A stretch of DNA of 64,000 bases from an uncultured beta proteobacterium (GCA_903873485.1 CAIQOO010000011.1:1-64000), one strand, 5' to 3'. Positions 49,676 to 58,703 are shown, counted from the stretch's first letter. Notes: generated from the sequence alone by a model not told the origin. A program made the numbers and translations.

Positions 49676-52600
49676 ATGATGCCACCCATGCCCCAAAATC
49701 CCATCAACCCAGACGCTGCCGACAGCCCGGCCACCGCTGCCTTTATCGAGCGCTGGCGTGGTGTCAGTGCCAGCGAACTGTCCACCGCGCAGAGCTTTGT
49801 CATCAGCTTGTGCGACTGGCTGGGGGTAGCGTCGCCGCACGCCACGCCCGCGCAGGATTACCTGTTTGAGCGTCCGGTCACCTTTTTGCATGGCAACGGC
49901 AGCATCAGCGCCGGGCGCATCGACTGCTACAAGCGCGGCCACTTTGTGCTGGAGGCGAAAAAGCTCAAGGCCGGTGCCCACACCAAAGGTTTTGACGACA
50001 GCCTGCTGCGCGCCCGCAGCCAGGGCGAAGGCTATGCTCGCGCTTTGCCCGCGTCAGAAGGCCGACCACCCTTTGTGCTGGTGGTCGATGTCGGCACGGT
50101 GATCGAGGTTTATGCCGAATTCAGTCGCAGTGGTGGCACCTACACGCCATTCCCCGACCCGCGCAGCCACCGGATTTTGCTGGCTGACCTGGCTCGCCCC
50201 GAGATTCGCCAGCGGCTGCGCATGATCTGGACCGACCCCGATCGCCTGAATCCGGCACGCATCAGCGCCGAGGTCACGCGCGATGTGGCCGCGCTGCTGG
50301 CAGCATTGGCCAATTCGCTTGAAACTGACCCGGCAACGGTGGCCAACCTGATGCCAGCGGCAAAACCAGCGCCAGCGTCCCAATCAATACCGGCAGTCCA
50401 ACCGGCCAGCACCTCACCTGCCGCCATTCCCGCGCAGGCGGGAATCCAGACAACAGCACATGCCCGTCTGCCAGAAAATGAAGAAAATAAGCCTCTAGCC
50501 CTTACCCCACCTGCGCAAGTAGCTCCCGAAAAAGTAGCGTCTTTCCTGACCCGCTGTCTGTTCTCGATGTTTGCCGAAGACATCGAGCTGCTGCCCAAAG
50601 GTGCCTTTCTGGGCCTGCTCAAGAGCTACCGCGACGACCCGGTCACCTTGCAGCACATGCTGCGCATCCTGTGGGCCGACATGGACACCAGCGGTTTTTC
50701 GGCCGCGCTGGCCAGGCCGGTGCTGCATTTCAACGGCAAATTGTTCAAGCAGCCCAACGCCGACGGCTACAGCCTGCTATTGAAGGCAAAGCAAATTGAC
50801 CTGCTGATCCAGGCTGCGCAAGCCAACTGGCGCGAGGTCGAGCCGGCCATTTTCGGCACCCTGCTGGAGCGCGCCCTGAACCCGACCGAGCGCCATGCGC
50901 TGGGTGCCCACTACACGCCACGCGCCTACGTCGAGCGGCTGGTCTGGCCGACCGTCATCGCGCCACTGCGTGCCGACTGGGCCAACGCGCAGGCGGCAGC
51001 GCTGGTGCTGGCGCATGAATCGGCCGCACTGGACGGCAAGGCGCAAGCAGTCAAACTGATGGAGGCCCGCGCCGAGGTGAAAAAATTCCATCACCAACTG
51101 TGCAGCATCCGGGTGCTGGATCCGGCCTGCGGCAGTGGCAATTTTTTGTACGTCACGCTCGAACACCTCAAGCGCCTCGAAGGCGAAGTCATCAACCAGC
51201 TCGAAGCCCTCGGCCAGACGCAAGACCAGCTCGGCTTTGAAGGCGAAACCGTCACCTTGCAACAGTTGCGCGGCATTGAACTCAACAGCCGTGCGGCGGC
51301 GCTGGCCGAACTGGTGCTGTGGATTGGCTGGCTACAGTGGCACATCCGCACGCGCGGTCTGGGCAGCGTGGCGGCACCGGTCATCCACGACTACGGCAAC
51401 ATTGAATGCCGCGATGCCGTATTGGCCTACGACCGGCTGGAACTGGCGTGTGATGCAACCGGCCAGCCGATCACCCGCTGGGACGGTCAAAGCTTCAAAA
51501 CGCACCCGGCTACCGGCGAGACCGTGCCCGACGAAGCCGCGCAGATGCCCCAATGGGTCTATCTGAACCCACGTCAGGCGCTGTGGCCGACAGCCGATTT
51601 TGTGGTGGGGAATCCACCGTATCTCGGTGCCCGAACCGTTCGTCTGGCATTGGGCAGTGGTTATCTGGATGCCTTGCGAGCAACGTACACCAATGTGCCA
51701 AGCAATGCCGACTATGTGATGTATTGGTGGGATCGCGCTGCCAGGCTGGTGGCCACAGGTCAAGCCAGGCGCTTCGGACTGATTACCACCAACAGCTTGC
51801 GTCAAAGCTTCAATCGCGCCGTACTCGAAAACCACATGGGTGAATCATTGAGCCTGGCGTTTGTGATGCCGGATCATCCGTGGGTTGACAGTGCGGATGG
51901 TGCTGACGTGCGGGTTGCGTTATCGGTGGCACAGCGGGGCAGCGGGTCTGGACGACTTTTCACCGTGGTGCGCGAAAACCCCGTGCGAGATGGTGAGGTC
52001 GCCATTGAACTGCGGGAACAGGCCGGCATCATTTCGCCTGGGTTGACGATAGACATCGACGTAGCAGCCGCACCGTCGCTACGCGCCAACGACGGCATGA
52101 GCTGTGTCGGGTATCAGTTGACCGGCAAGGGCTTCGTCGTCGATGAGAATCGGGCCGGCGATCTGGACCCGGCCTTTGGCACACCGGACGCGCGCATCCG
52201 GCCCCTGCTGAGCGGACGCGACATCACGCAGGCAAGCCGAAACCTGTTTGCGATTGATCTGTACGGACTCGACGAACGGGAAGTTCGCAGCCAGTTCCCG
52301 GCCATCTACCAATGGGTGAGAGATCGGGTCAAAGGGGAGCGCGATCTAAACGCAGATAGTGCCAGCAACCAGCACTGGTGGTTATTTGCCCGCCCGCGTG
52401 CTGAGTTTCGGACAGCGCTCAATGCTTACGCCCGCGTCATCACAACATCGCTGACTGCCAAACATCGCGTTTTTGTTTTCGCGTCGGCGCAAACGATATG
52501 CGACAGCACAACCGTCATGTTTGCACTGCCGGACGCATTCCACCTTGGGGTACTTTCCAGCCATCTGCATGTGACCTGGTCATTGGCATCGAACAACCGG

Positions 52601-53608
52601 CTCGGTGTGGGCAACGATCCGAGGTACATCAAGACCGTGTGCTTCGAGAACTTTCCTTTCCCCGACGCAGACACCGGCCTGACCACGGAACTGCGCCAGA
52701 CCATCGCCCACCTCGCAGAGCAAATCGACAGCCACCGCAAGCGGGTATTAGGCTTTGTGCTATCAAAACCGCTGCAAAACCAGGCAAACTGGGCTGTTCC
52801 TGCCAGCCTGCCAACAGCGCACCACGAACCGCCGCGTACAGGGGAACCCGACCCCGGCCCCCGTCAGGCACAGCCTACCGAACCGGCAAAACCCGCCAAA
52901 GCCAGCAAAAACCTGACGCTGACCGGCCTCTACAACATCCTCGACAAACTGCGCCAAAACCAGCCGCTAACGCCGCCAGAGAAGGTGTTGCACGAACAGG
53001 GCCTGGTCAGCCTGCTGCGCACCCTGCACGACGAACTCGATGCGGCTGTGCTGCAAGCCTACGGCTGGCGCGATTTAAACCCGGTGCCCTGGGGCAACGA
53101 GTCAGCCAGGCAAGCCTGGACTGACACCCTGCTAACCCGGCTGGCAGCACTGAACGCGCAACGCACCGCCGAAGAACAACAAGGTCAGATCCGCTGGTTG
53201 CGCCCGGCCTTTCAAGACCCGGTGCAGCGCCAGCAGCAAACTGAAATGCTATTGAATAAAGAGCTATATGCGCAGATACAGCAAGGGCTAGAGGCCGATT
53301 TGGCATATAAAACAGCGGAAAACCCGGCCCACATCGGCGATGGCGCTGCCAGCGCCACCCGCAGCGACAAAAACGGCAGCAGCGCCTCCCCGCAACCCTG
53401 GCCCGCCACGCTGCCAGAACAAGTCAAAGCGGTAGCGCAACTGCTGGCCAGCGCCCCATGGCCGCTGACGCAAGCGCAAATAGAGGCTGCATTCAAAGGA
53501 CGCAGTGGCTGGAAAAAAACCCTGCCGACCCTGCTTGAAACTCTGGTCGTATTGGGCCGGGCGCAACACCGTGATGAAGCTGGCAGCGCCGCCTGGGGTC
53601 GGGCTTGA
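49676..53608 (+). CDS. Type IIG restriction-methylation enzyme (MmeI-like)
   Basis: A 1310-residue single-chain enzyme. An N-terminal PD-(D/E)XK nuclease (Asp83, Glu93, Lys95 in GRIDCYKRGHFVLEAKKLK) is followed by a variable linker (about residues 225-290), an MmeI-type helical region (FLTRCLFSMFAEDIELLPKGAF), an adenine methylase with DPACGSGNF (about 482) and NPPY (about 646), and a C-terminal target-recognition region. It would cut and methylate with one specificity. The linker contains a REP palindrome read as IPAQAGIQ and a dispersed repeat copy; another copy is translated near residue 1200. Intact. ATG codons at 49676, 49679 and 49688 are possible starts. Confidence 0.88.
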   Translation: MMPPMPQNPINPDAADSPATAAFIERWRGVSASELSTAQSFVISLCDWLGVASPHATPAQDYLFERPVTFLHGNGSISAGRIDCYKRGHFVLEAKKLKAGAHTKGFDDSLLRARSQGEGYARALPASEGRPPFVLVVDVGTVIEVYAEFSRSGGTYTPFPDPRSHRILLADLARPEIRQRLRMIWTDPDRLNPARISAEVTRDVAALLAALANSLETDPATVANLMPAAKPAPASQSIPAVQPASTSPAAIPAQAGIQTTAHARLPENEENKPLALTPPAQVAPEKVASFLTRCLFSMFAEDIELLPKGAFLGLLKSYRDDPVTLQHMLRILWADMDTSGFSAALARPVLHFNGKLFKQPNADGYSLLLKAKQIDLLIQAAQANWREVEPAIFGTLLERALNPTERHALGAHYTPRAYVERLVWPTVIAPLRADWANAQAAALVLAHESAALDGKAQAVKLMEARAEVKKFHHQLCSIRVLDPACGSGNFLYVTLEHLKRLEGEVINQLEALGQTQDQLGFEGETVTLQQLRGIELNSRAAALAELVLWIGWLQWHIRTRGLGSVAAPVIHDYGNIECRDAVLAYDRLELACDATGQPITRWDGQSFKTHPATGETVPDEAAQMPQWVYLNPRQALWPTADFVVGNPPYLGARTVRLALGSGYLDALRATYTNVPSNADYVMYWWDRAARLVATGQARRFGLITTNSLRQSFNRAVLENHMGESLSLAFVMPDHPWVDSADGADVRVALSVAQRGSGSGRLFTVVRENPVRDGEVAIELREQAGIISPGLTIDIDVAAAPSLRANDGMSCVGYQLTGKGFVVDENRAGDLDPAFGTPDARIRPLLSGRDITQASRNLFAIDLYGLDEREVRSQFPAIYQWVRDRVKGERDLNADSASNQHWWLFARPRAEFRTALNAYARVITTSLTAKHRVFVFASAQTICDSTTVMFALPDAFHLGVLSSHLHVTWSLASNNRLGVGNDPRYIKTVCFENFPFPDADTGLTTELRQTIAHLAEQIDSHRKRVLGFVLSKPLQNQANWAVPASLPTAHHEPPRTGEPDPGPRQAQPTEPAKPAKASKNLTLTGLYNILDKLRQNQPLTPPEKVLHEQGLVSLLRTLHDELDAAVLQAYGWRDLNPVPWGNESARQAWTDTLLTRLAALNAQRTAEEQQGQIRWLRPAFQDPVQRQQQTEMLLNKELYAQIQQGLEADLAYKTAENPAHIGDGAASATRSDKNGSSASPQPWPATLPEQVKAVAQLLASAPWPLTQAQIEAAFKGRSGWKKTLPTLLETLVVLGRAQHRDEAGSAAWGRA
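50426..50445. repeat. REP palindrome inside the Type IIG gene
   Basis: ATTCCCGCGCAGGCGGGAAT has 8-bp arms around a four-base centre. It is translated in frame as IPAQAGI in the linker between the nuclease and methylase parts. Confidence 0.75.
50490..50538. repeat. Dispersed palindromic repeat, copy 11 (in Type IIG gene)
   Basis: AGCCTCTAGCCCTTACCCCA, then CCTGCGCAAGTAGCTCCCGA; in frame as PLALTPPAQVAPEKVA at the end of the linker. Confidence 0.7.
53246..53300. repeat. Dispersed palindromic repeat, copy 12 (in Type IIG gene)
   Basis: GAAATGCTATTGAATAAAGA, then GCTATATGCGCAGATACAGC and AAGGGCTAGAGGCC; opposite orientation to copy 11, in frame as MLLNKELYAQIQQGLEA. Confidence 0.75.
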
Positions 53609-53740
53609 GCTGTGGCCTGAGCGGCCCAACGCTTGAATCCTGCAAAAGGACTGGATTCTTTGCCTGCGCGGCAATGACGAAAGGAAAGCTATTGTCGAAT
53701 ATCTCCGAAAAATTATCAGTTTCTGACCCGATAACTTAAA

Positions 53741-53761
53741 CTGATCAGATCATCTGGTCAG
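53741..53761. promoter_or_regulatory. Candidate phd-vapC operator
   Basis: A 21-bp near-palindrome (arms CTGATCAGAT / ATCTGGTCAG, one mismatched pair) ends 14 bases before the phd start codon, the usual place for antitoxin autorepression. Confidence 0.5.
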
Positions 53762-53775
53762 ATAAAGTACCCACC

Positions 53776-54090
53776 ATGCAAACCACACAAGATCAGCCCC
53801 TGACACCCGCCTGGCAGCTTCAGGATGCCAAATCGCAATTCAGCACCTTGGTAGAACTGGCCCTGCGCGGCGTACCACAACACGTTACACGCCGAGGCAA
53901 GCAGGCCGTGGTGGTGCTGTCCGAACAGGATTTTTCGGCCTTGCAACGCAGTGCCGCCGACCCGGCGGGCAAGCCGGCTAGCTTGATCGACCACTTGCTG
54001 GCTATTCCCAAAATGCCGATCCATGACCCGAACGATTTGACCGATATCAATGACCTCGAACTGCAGCCACGCGACGTGGATTTTTCATGA
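53776..54090 (+). CDS. Phd/YefM-family antitoxin
   Basis: A 104-residue antitoxin. WQLQDAKSQFSTLVELALRGVPQHVTRRGKQAVVVLSEQDFSALQR is the Phd/YefM DNA-binding fold, and the acidic tail would block the toxin. It overlaps the toxin start (ATGA). Intact, although its toxin is interrupted. Confidence 0.88.
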   Translation: MQTTQDQPLTPAWQLQDAKSQFSTLVELALRGVPQHVTRRGKQAVVVLSEQDFSALQRSAADPAGKPASLIDHLLAIPKMPIHDPNDLTDINDLELQPRDVDFS

Positions 54091-54632
54091 TTCTGCTCGA
54101 TACGGTGGTTTTATCCGAACTGCGCAAGGCCCGACCCAATCCGGCGGTGCTGGCCTATTTGCAGGGCCAGACCGCCGGGACGATATTTTTAAGCGCGTTG
54201 ACGCTGGGTGAAATTGAGGCCGGCATAGAGCGTCAGCGCCGCCCAAACCCGGTGTTTGCCGCTGAGCTGGAACAGTGGCTGACTGTGCTGGAGCTGCAAT
54301 TTGCCAGTTGCATCCTGCCCGTGACCCCAATGGCACTGACTTAAGCGCAATTGCTTGCCAAATTTTCCCGTTCGCCCTGAGCTTGTCGAAGGGCAATGAA
54401 GGCTTCGACAAGCTCAGCCCGAACGGAAACCTCCTTAAGTCAGTGCCATTGGCCCGTGACCCCTTTGATTGCCAAACTATGGGGGCGTTTGTGCGTTCAG
54501 ACCGGCAACAAGGCAATAGACAACCTGATCGCTGCCACCGCCCTGTGCCACAACCTGACGGTGGTGACGCGCAACGTCAAACATTTCCAGCCGACAGGCG
54601 TGCAGGTGTTTGACCCGTTCAGCTTGAACTGA
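54087..54632 (+). pseudogene. vapC: VapC/FitB-like PIN toxin split by a MITE
   Basis: The 5' part (54087-54326) encodes LLDTVVLSELRKARPNPAVLAYLQ ... LTLGEIEAGIERQRRPNPVFAAELEQWLTVLELQFASCILPV. The 3' part (54462-54632) encodes LIAKLWGRLCVQTGNKAIDNLIAATALCHNLTVVTRNVKHFQPTGVQVFDPF. Together they form a normal 136-residue PIN ribonuclease with acidic residues in LLDT, GEIE and IDNLIAAT. A 126-bp MITE plus its 9-bp duplication (135 bases, divisible by three) separates them, and its TAA stops translation after residue 85. Precise loss of 135 bases would restore the gene. Confidence 0.93.
54327..54452. mobile_element. MITE, copy 2 (126 bp, 9-bp target duplication)
   Basis: The same 19-bp inverted ends as copy 1 and almost the same interior; by eye one substitution and one extra T. 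Flanked by the direct repeat CCCGTGACC (54318-54326 and 54453-54461). Inserted in vapC. Confidence 0.93.
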
Positions 54633-54650
54633 CCAAAAAAACGAGTCACC

Positions 54651-55079
54651 ATGACCGAAGACATTCGCTGGAAGCAGCGTTTCAGCAACTATCTGAGAGC
54701 CTTGCAAACACTGGTCGAAGCGGTAGCGCTGGCCGGGCAACGACCGCTTTCCAGGCTGGAGCAGCAAGGCCTGATTCAGGGCTTTGAATTCACCCATGAA
54801 CTGGCCTGGAATGTGCTCAAAGACTATCTCGAAGAGCAGGGCTTTGTGGGACTGATTGGCTCCAGAAATGCCACCCGTCAGGCTTTCAAAGATGCCCTCA
54901 TTCAGGATGGCGAAGCCTGGATGGACATGATCCGGGCGCGCCATCTGACATTGCACACCTACAACACCGACATTGCAGACAGTATCGCAAGCGACATCCT
55001 GACGCGCTTTTATCCCGCCTTCGCCGCCCTGGTGGCCACCTTTGCGGCACTCAGTGCCCAAACCAATCCCGACGCATGA
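54651..55079 (+). CDS. HEPN-like nucleotidyltransferase partner (HI0074 family)
   Basis: A 142-residue helical protein of the 'nucleotidyltransferase substrate-binding' group: RWKQRFSNYLRALQTLVEAV ... LIQGFEFTHELAWNVLKDYLEEQGFVGLIGSRNATRQAFKDALIQDGEAWMDMIRARHLTLHTYN. HEPN proteins in such pairs are ribonuclease toxins held in check by the MNT partner. RARHLTLHTYN is the place of the HEPN RX4-6H motif. Intact; its stop overlaps the MNT start. Confidence 0.85.
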   Translation: MTEDIRWKQRFSNYLRALQTLVEAVALAGQRPLSRLEQQGLIQGFEFTHELAWNVLKDYLEEQGFVGLIGSRNATRQAFKDALIQDGEAWMDMIRARHLTLHTYNTDIADSIASDILTRFYPAFAALVATFAALSAQTNPDA

Positions 55080-55300
55080 AAAAATACGGACTGCCCGAGC
55101 GCACGGTTGCACAAATCTGCACGGTGCTGGCACAGTTTCCCCGAGGTGGACCGGGCGCTGCTGTACGGGTCGCGTGCCAAGGGCAATTACAAACCCGGTT
55201 CCGATATCGACCTGACCCTGCAAGGTTCAGGCCTCACGCCCCGGCTGTGCGCTGGCGCGGCTCAAATGTTGTTGCAGTTAGTCGAACCAGTGCTGACAGG
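55076..55300 (+). pseudogene. MNT nucleotidyltransferase, frameshifted and truncated
   Basis: It begins YGLPERTVAQICTVLAQFP, then shifts at a CCCC run near 55138-55141. In the next frame EVDRALLYGSRAKGNYKPGSDIDLTLQG follows, the nucleotidyltransferase core with GSRAKG and DIDL. Removing one C restores the frame. The 3' part after about residue 60 does not match the family and runs into the convergent protease gene. The HEPN partner is intact. A homopolymer sequencing error could explain the shift but not the truncation. Confidence 0.75.
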
Positions 55301-55757
55301 AGAACGAAACCGGATTCAGGCGATTGGCAAACCAGCCTATTGGCCACCAATCGGGTTTTGGATTGGAGATGCTCATGCCGGTCTCGGGATTGTTGATCAG
55401 CACTTCGGCGCTGTTTCCAGACCCGCGAACGCCATAGAGCACCACAATATGCTTATGGCCCTTGGCATAAGTCCCGGAAACCCAGATTGGCCCATAGCTT
55501 TGCAGTTTCCCTTCAATCGCATCGGCATCCTTGAAGCCGGTGTAACTGCTGGAAAGCAGGCCGAGCGCGCCACGGCAAGCCAGAAATTGGGAGTCCAGAA
55601 TGCCGTTTTGGCGCATGATCGCGTCGTTGGGAAGTCGTTCGGCCAGCTCTTGTGGTCTTTTCTTCCAGGCCAGCATCATCTTGTAAGCCGCAAGCCAGCA
55701 AGTTTCATAGGTCGTTTGGGCGATGTAGGGCACGTTTTTGACGATGAAGTCGCTCAT
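55278..55757 (-). CDS. Papain-like (C39-type) cysteine protease
   Basis: A 159-residue single-domain protein. The nucleophile Cys is in QTTYETCWLAAYKMMLAW, the catalytic His in GHKHIVVLYGV and the Asx in LINNPETG. There is no signal peptide. Proteins of this type occur as toxins or effectors. No immunity gene is evident next to it. The 277 bases upstream (55758-56034) hold no gene I can support. Confidence 0.7.
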   Translation of the reverse strand: MSDFIVKNVPYIAQTTYETCWLAAYKMMLAWKKRPQELAERLPNDAIMRQNGILDSQFLACRGALGLLSSSYTGFKDADAIEGKLQSYGPIWVSGTYAKGHKHIVVLYGVRGSGNSAEVLINNPETGMSISNPKPDWWPIGWFANRLNPVSFSCQHWFD

Positions 55758-56034
55758 GATCAGTCTCCATTTCTGAAAGAGGGTTGGTTGGGTTCCAGTT
55801 GGCCTGCCGGGGTTCAGGTTGGTCGCAGCGAGTTAACCAGACCGGTATTCCAATCGCCTGCGTCTGCCAGTATCGCAGCCGGGATCAGCCATCAATCAGC
55901 GTAAAAACCCTCGATTTGGCCGCAGCAAACGCTGCCTGGCAGGTGGATCGTTAAAAAGTGCGAAATCTGCTGACCCGCAGCGCGCCCGTGCTGGGCACGC
56001 CAGCCACGCCGCGCCCAAGCCATAGAATGCACTG

Positions 56035-57246
56035 ATGAAACATATCGTCATGTTTGGCGGGGGTAGCGGCAGCCGGGATATCACCATGGCCCTGTGTGGC
56101 GCGCGTCATGCGGTCACCCGGGTGGTTCCGGCCTGGGACAGCGGCGGCAGTTCCAGGGCGATTCGGGCGGCGCTTGGCATGCTGGCGATAGGCGACATCC
56201 GCCAGGCCCTGATGACCCTGGCGCATGGCGAAGAGCGGGCCGGCAGCGTGGTCCGGTTTTGCAATGCGCGCCTGTCCGACGTGTCGATGCAGGCGGATTT
56301 GCAGGCCGAGTTTGATTTTTATGCCAGTGGCGCCCATCCGCTGCTGGGCCAGATGGAGCCGGGGATTCGCCAGGCGATTCTTGACTATTTGCGGATGTTC
56401 CGCTCCAGCATTGGTGCCAACTTTGATTTTCGTCGTGGCAGCATCGGCAACTTTGTGCTGGCCGGGGCGTACCTCGCGCATGATCGCGACATCAACACGG
56501 CGATCTTCATTTTTAGAAAACTCTGTGCCATTGATGGCCATGTGTGGCCATCCACTACCAGCGACCGGGTCGAACTGTCGGCCACCTTGCGCGATGGTCA
56601 CCTGATTCGGGGCCAGGATCAAGTCACCGCCTTGAATGCCGAGCAGGCCCGGGTTGGCATTAACGGTGTGCAGTTGACCCAGCCAGGGGCGGGCGCAGCC
56701 GGGTTTGCCGGGCCAGCCGCCAACCCGGCGGTGCTCAAGGCCATCGGCATGGCCGACGCGATTTTGTTTGGGCCGGGCAGCTTTTATACCAGCACGCTGG
56801 CCCATCTGTCGGTCAGCGGCATTGGCGCCGCGCTGGCCGCAACAGCGCCGGCTGTTCCCAAAATCTTCATCGGCAACATTCTTGAATGCCCCGAAACCAC
56901 CGGTCGGACACTGGCCGAGCTGGTGCAGGCCCTGGCGCGGGCTGGCGGACCGGGTTTGCTGACGCACGTTTTTGTGAACCGGGGCTGGGTGCCATTTGAA
57001 CGCGTGGTGCAGGGTTTTTGTTATCTGCGCGAGGGCAGTGGCGCGCCGTCACCAGAACCCGGCGTTCAAATACTGGCCGATGACTTTGAAGACCCCTGGA
57101 ACCGTGGGCGGCATGATGCACCCAAGGTGATGGCCAGCCTGAGTCAGATTCTTGACCGCCATGGCAATATCTGCCGTGCCGGTCCGGATGGCGTGCGCCG
57201 CAGTGCTGCCGTGCACGCTGCCAAAGAAGCCAGCGTGGCTGGCTGA
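56035..57246 (+). CDS. CofD/YvcK-like protein (GAK-type)
   Basis: A 403-residue protein of the CofD/YvcK fold. HIVMFGGGSGSRDITMALCGARHAVTRVVPAWDSGGSSRAIRAALGMLAIGDIRQAL is the nucleotide- or phosphate-binding start, and MADAILFGPGSFYTSTLAHLSVSGIGAAL the later conserved block. Its divergence from YvcK (insert RSSIGANFDFRRGSIGNFVLAGAYLAHDRDINTAI) fits the CofD-like member of so-called GAK gene sets. The ATP-grasp and kinase genes of such sets are not adjacent. Substrate unknown. Confidence 0.72.
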   Translation: MKHIVMFGGGSGSRDITMALCGARHAVTRVVPAWDSGGSSRAIRAALGMLAIGDIRQALMTLAHGEERAGSVVRFCNARLSDVSMQADLQAEFDFYASGAHPLLGQMEPGIRQAILDYLRMFRSSIGANFDFRRGSIGNFVLAGAYLAHDRDINTAIFIFRKLCAIDGHVWPSTTSDRVELSATLRDGHLIRGQDQVTALNAEQARVGINGVQLTQPGAGAAGFAGPAANPAVLKAIGMADAILFGPGSFYTSTLAHLSVSGIGAALAATAPAVPKIFIGNILECPETTGRTLAELVQALARAGGPGLLTHVFVNRGWVPFERVVQGFCYLREGSGAPSPEPGVQILADDFEDPWNRGRHDAPKVMASLSQILDRHGNICRAGPDGVRRSAAVHAAKEASVAG

Positions 57247-57269
57247 TTAACCTTCTGTACAGACCCGTT

Positions 57270-58586
57270 TTGGCTACCAATTCACCATCCAATCCCGACT
57301 CGCCGGTGCCGGGTGGCCGCCTGTCACGGCTGGCACGGCTGGGCAGCATGGCTACTGGCGTGGCCGGCAGCATGCTGATGGAAGGTGCCCGCCAGTGGGC
57401 CCAGGGCAAACGGCCGCGCCTGAGTGATTTGTTGCTGACCCCGGCCAACGCGGTGCGGGTCACGCATCAACTGGCCCAGATGCGTGGTGCCGCCATGAAA
57501 GTCGGGCAACTGATCTCGATGGACGGTGGTGACTTGCTGCCGCCCGAGCTGGCCACCATCCTGGCGCGCTTACGCTCCGATGCCCGCGCCATGCCTGCGC
57601 GTCAGGTGCAAGCGGTGCTGACGGCCAATTGGGGTGCCAAATGGCAGCAGCGTTTTGAGCCGTTTTCATTCACCCCGATTGCCGCCGCTTCCATCGGGCA
57701 GGTGCACCGCGCCAAAACCAAAGACGGGCGTGACCTGGCCATCAAAATTCAGTACCCCGGTGTGCGCAAAAGCATTTCCAGCGATGTCGATAACGTGGCA
57801 TCGCTGTTGCGCATGTCGGGCCTGCTGCCCAAGACACTGAACATAACACCGCTGCTGCAACAGGCGAAAAGTCAACTGCGCGAAGAAGCCGATTACCAGG
57901 CTGAAGGTGCCCATCTGCAGCACTTTGGGCAATTGCTGGCCGATGCGCCCGAGTTTCTGGTGCCCGAATTGCACCCGGACCTGAGCACCAAAAACGTGCT
58001 GGCGATGACGTTTGTCGATGGCCTGCCGGTTGAATCGATGGTGCAGGCGCCGCAGCCCGAGCGCGACCGCATTGTGCGGCTGCTGGTTGGTCTGCTGTTT
58101 CGGGAGTTGTTTGAATTTGGGCTGATGCAAACCGACCCCAATTTTGCCAACTACCGCTATGACCCGGTCGGCCAGCGGCTGATTTTGCTGGACTTTGGCG
58201 CAACCCGCGCTTTTGCCCCGGCCTTTGGCGCGGCCTACCGGCAGTTGAATATCGCCGCCATCACCCGCGACCGCGCCGCCATGCAGCAAGCTGCGGTGGC
58301 TATTGGCTATTTTGACCAGGCCGCACCGCCTGGCCACCAGACCGCCGTGCTGAACTTGTTCGAACTGGCCTTCGAGCCACTGCGTCAAACCGGTGACTAT
58401 GACTTTGGCAGCACCGATCTGGCACAACGGCTGCGGCTGGCAAGCCTGGCACTGGACCGGGATTTTTGGCATATTCCGCCGGTTGATGCGCTGTTTTTGC
58501 ACCGCAAGCTCGGTGGTTTGTATTTGCTGGCAACGCGCCTCAAGGCGCGAGTCAATCTGCCGCAACTGATGGCCGGGTTTCGGTGA
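57270..58586 (+). CDS. ABC1/UbiB-family atypical kinase
   Basis: A 438-residue UbiB/ADCK-type protein. The KxGQ motif is in GAAMKVGQLISMDGGDLLPPEL, the Ala-rich loop in FTPIAAASIGQVHRAKTKDGRDLAIKIQYPGV and the metal-binding segment in LILLDFGATR; the catalytic loop is MQTDPNFANYRYD. Homology runs upstream of the first ATG (GGRLSRLARLGSMATGVAGSML), so a TTG start at 57270 is likely. Such proteins act on membrane quinone or lipid pathways. It lies 23 bases after the CofD-like gene. Confidence 0.85.
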   Translation: MATNSPSNPDSPVPGGRLSRLARLGSMATGVAGSMLMEGARQWAQGKRPRLSDLLLTPANAVRVTHQLAQMRGAAMKVGQLISMDGGDLLPPELATILARLRSDARAMPARQVQAVLTANWGAKWQQRFEPFSFTPIAAASIGQVHRAKTKDGRDLAIKIQYPGVRKSISSDVDNVASLLRMSGLLPKTLNITPLLQQAKSQLREEADYQAEGAHLQHFGQLLADAPEFLVPELHPDLSTKNVLAMTFVDGLPVESMVQAPQPERDRIVRLLVGLLFRELFEFGLMQTDPNFANYRYDPVGQRLILLDFGATRAFAPAFGAAYRQLNIAAITRDRAAMQQAAVAIGYFDQAAPPGHQTAVLNLFELAFEPLRQTGDYDFGSTDLAQRLRLASLALDRDFWHIPPVDALFLHRKLGGLYLLATRLKARVNLPQLMAGFR

Positions 58587-58703
58587 TGTGCGCTGGGCTG
58601 CGCTGCCGGGCGGCAGCACCGATGTCGAACCGGCTGGCATTGGCGCAGTCCCGCTGGTTACCAATCGCCCAGGTTGGCAACTTCCCTTGAACGAATTGAC
58701 GTG

